From: JAAUUJ01 sp964392245
GTDB lineage: Bacteria > Cyanobacteriota > Cyanobacteriia > Thermostichales > Thermostichaceae
Length of the DNA: 6,167 nt
Assembly (NCBI GenBank): GCA_964392245.1
Contig: CAYMOX010000102.1
Coordinates: 1 to 6,167, forward strand
Direction: 5' to 3'
Within the stretch, counting starts at the first letter, position 1. Each line of letters opens with the position of its first letter. Below are positions 5,486 through 6,167 of this stretch, in pieces. The notes under the pieces are model-generated. The model made no database searches. It worked only from the letters and a program-made list of their open reading frames with translations, and was not told where the DNA came from. Both the position numbers and the translations under genes were made by a program.

Positions 5486-5518
5486 TTTGATCAGAATTTG
5501 ATCAGAATTTGATCAGGA
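5486..5518. repeat. Three tandem 11-bp direct repeats (TTTGATCAGAA), possible operator array
   Basis: Units at 5486-5496 and 5497-5507 are identical, and the third at 5508-5518 differs at one base (TTTGATCAGGA). Each contains the palindrome TGATCA. A partial inverted copy (AATCAAAG, 5479-5486) borders the left side. The 11-bp period, close to one helical turn, stacks the units on one DNA face as in cooperative operator arrays. The array ends 51 bp before the transporter ATG and lies 100 bp after the GntR stop, so it is well placed to control the transporter. The binding protein is unknown. Confidence 0.85.
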
Positions 5519-5569
5519 ATTAATCGCTACGATGATCCAGACCCCACTCACTCTTCCTCAGTACGCTCT

Positions 5570-6167
5570 ATGTTGACCCCTGGACCACAACCCTCCGCTA
5601 GCGGCTTCCGGGCCTTAATGCACAATCGTCCGTTTCTCATGCTCTGGGCCGGACAGGTGATTTCCCAGGTCGCCGACAAGGTTTTCTTTGTGCTTCTGAT
5701 TGCCCTGGTGGTGAACTACGATCCCCCCCGGATCTTTGCCAATGCTTCCCGGTCGGCGGTCATGGTGGCCAATACGTTACCGGCGGTGTTCTTTGGTTCA
5801 GCGGCTGGCATTTTTGTTGATCGCTGGCTCAAGAAGCAGGTGCTCTGGGTCGGTAATCTCCTGCGGGGAGTGTTAGTGCTGCTGATTCCTCTGTTTCCCA
5901 AACATTTTGTCCTGTTGCTGCTGGTGGCGTTTCTGGAATCTGTTCTCACCCAGTTTTTTGCTCCGGCAGAGCAGGCTGCCATTCCCTTAGTGGTGCGGGA
6001 GCAGAACCTGATGTCGGCCAATGCCCTGTTCACCACGACCATAATGGGTTCCCTGGTGGTCGGCTTTGCGATCGGAGAGCCGCTGCTGAGCTGGGCTGCT
6101 GGTTGGGGGGGAGAATTTGGTCGTGAATTTCTGGTTGGGGGCTTATATCTCCTGGCCGCGCTCATTT
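5570..6167 (+). CDS. MFS transporter, N-terminal part (runs off the window)
   Basis: The ATG at 5570 opens 199 codons with no stop before the edge. The product is a polytopic inner-membrane protein. A polar N-terminus of about 20 residues is followed by hydrophobic segments at about 22-48, 64-83, 91-109, 112-130 and 152-170, with another beginning near 187. The loop DRWLKKQ (84-90) sits in the position of the MFS TM2-TM3 loop with basic residues. The motif FFAPAEQAAIPLVV and the following ANAL (about 129-153) are typical of the MFS_3/EntS-like export group and related cyanobacterial carriers. Substrate cannot be told. Residue 17 (MHNRPF) is an alternative start, just before the first helix; no Shine-Dalgarno decides. 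The 11-bp repeat array upstream suggests regulated expression, perhaps by the preceding GntR protein. Confidence 0.87.
   Translation, partial: MLTPGPQPSASGFRALMHNRPFLMLWAGQVISQVADKVFFVLLIALVVNYDPPRIFANASRSAVMVANTLPAVFFGSAAGIFVDRWLKKQVLWVGNLLRGVLVLLIPLFPKHFVLLLLVAFLESVLTQFFAPAEQAAIPLVVREQNLMSANALFTTTIMGSLVVGFAIGEPLLSWAAGWGGEFGREFLVGGLYLLAALI

Noticed and set aside
5486..5518. CRISPR array
   Set aside because: The units are 11 bp and abut with no spacers, and no cas gene is present.
5716..6165. 149-codon minus-strand ORF
   Set aside because: It is antisense to the transporter, whose hydrophobic helices and MFS_3-like motif establish the plus strand.

Overview
This window comes from a cyanobacterium. 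The palindrome GCGATCGC (HIP1, a hallmark of many cyanobacterial genomes) occurs ten times in 6.2 kb, and two genes are cyanobacterial signatures: ntcA, the global nitrogen regulator, and a Hik2/CSK-type sensor kinase. Species cannot be fixed from the window. It looks like ordinary chromosome: no tRNA, rRNA, CRISPR array, transposase, attachment site or phage gene was seen.

Left part (1-1562). An open frame with no visible start runs in from the left edge and stops at 160; it may be the C-terminus of an unidentified protein. A 31-codon ORF (255-350, +) follows, with the best Shine-Dalgarno sequence in the window and one predicted membrane helix. It converges, with a 6-nt gap, on a NIL-domain 2[4Fe-4S] ferredoxin-like gene (357-761, -). 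Upstream of that gene and on the same strand lies ntcA (891-1562, -).

Middle (1563-4298). A 506-bp divergent intergenic region separates ntcA from fabI and carries a perfect GTA-N8-TAC NtcA-box (1768-1781), 206 bp from the ntcA start, so ntcA autoregulation is the simplest reading. Rightward are fabI (enoyl-ACP reductase, 2069-2845) and, 64 bp later, a soluble GAF-histidine kinase of the Hik2/chloroplast sensor kinase type (2910-4298).

Right part (4299-6167). A structured 107-bp gap precedes a GntR-family regulator (4406-5386) resembling the group that includes Synechocystis Sll1961. A 183-bp gap with three 11-bp direct repeats (5486-5518) then leads into an MFS transporter (from 5570) that runs off the right edge.

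Three of the six clear genes are regulators: NtcA senses 2-oxoglutarate (carbon/nitrogen balance), Hik2 relatives sense plastoquinone redox or salt, and Sll1961 has been linked to photosystem stoichiometry. A 4Fe-4S protein sits beside ntcA. A joint function is only a hypothesis. No clearly new multi-gene system is visible. The best leads are the NtcA-box, the 11-bp repeat array before the transporter, the small membrane ORF and the single conserved-type cysteine in the Hik2 sensor domain.
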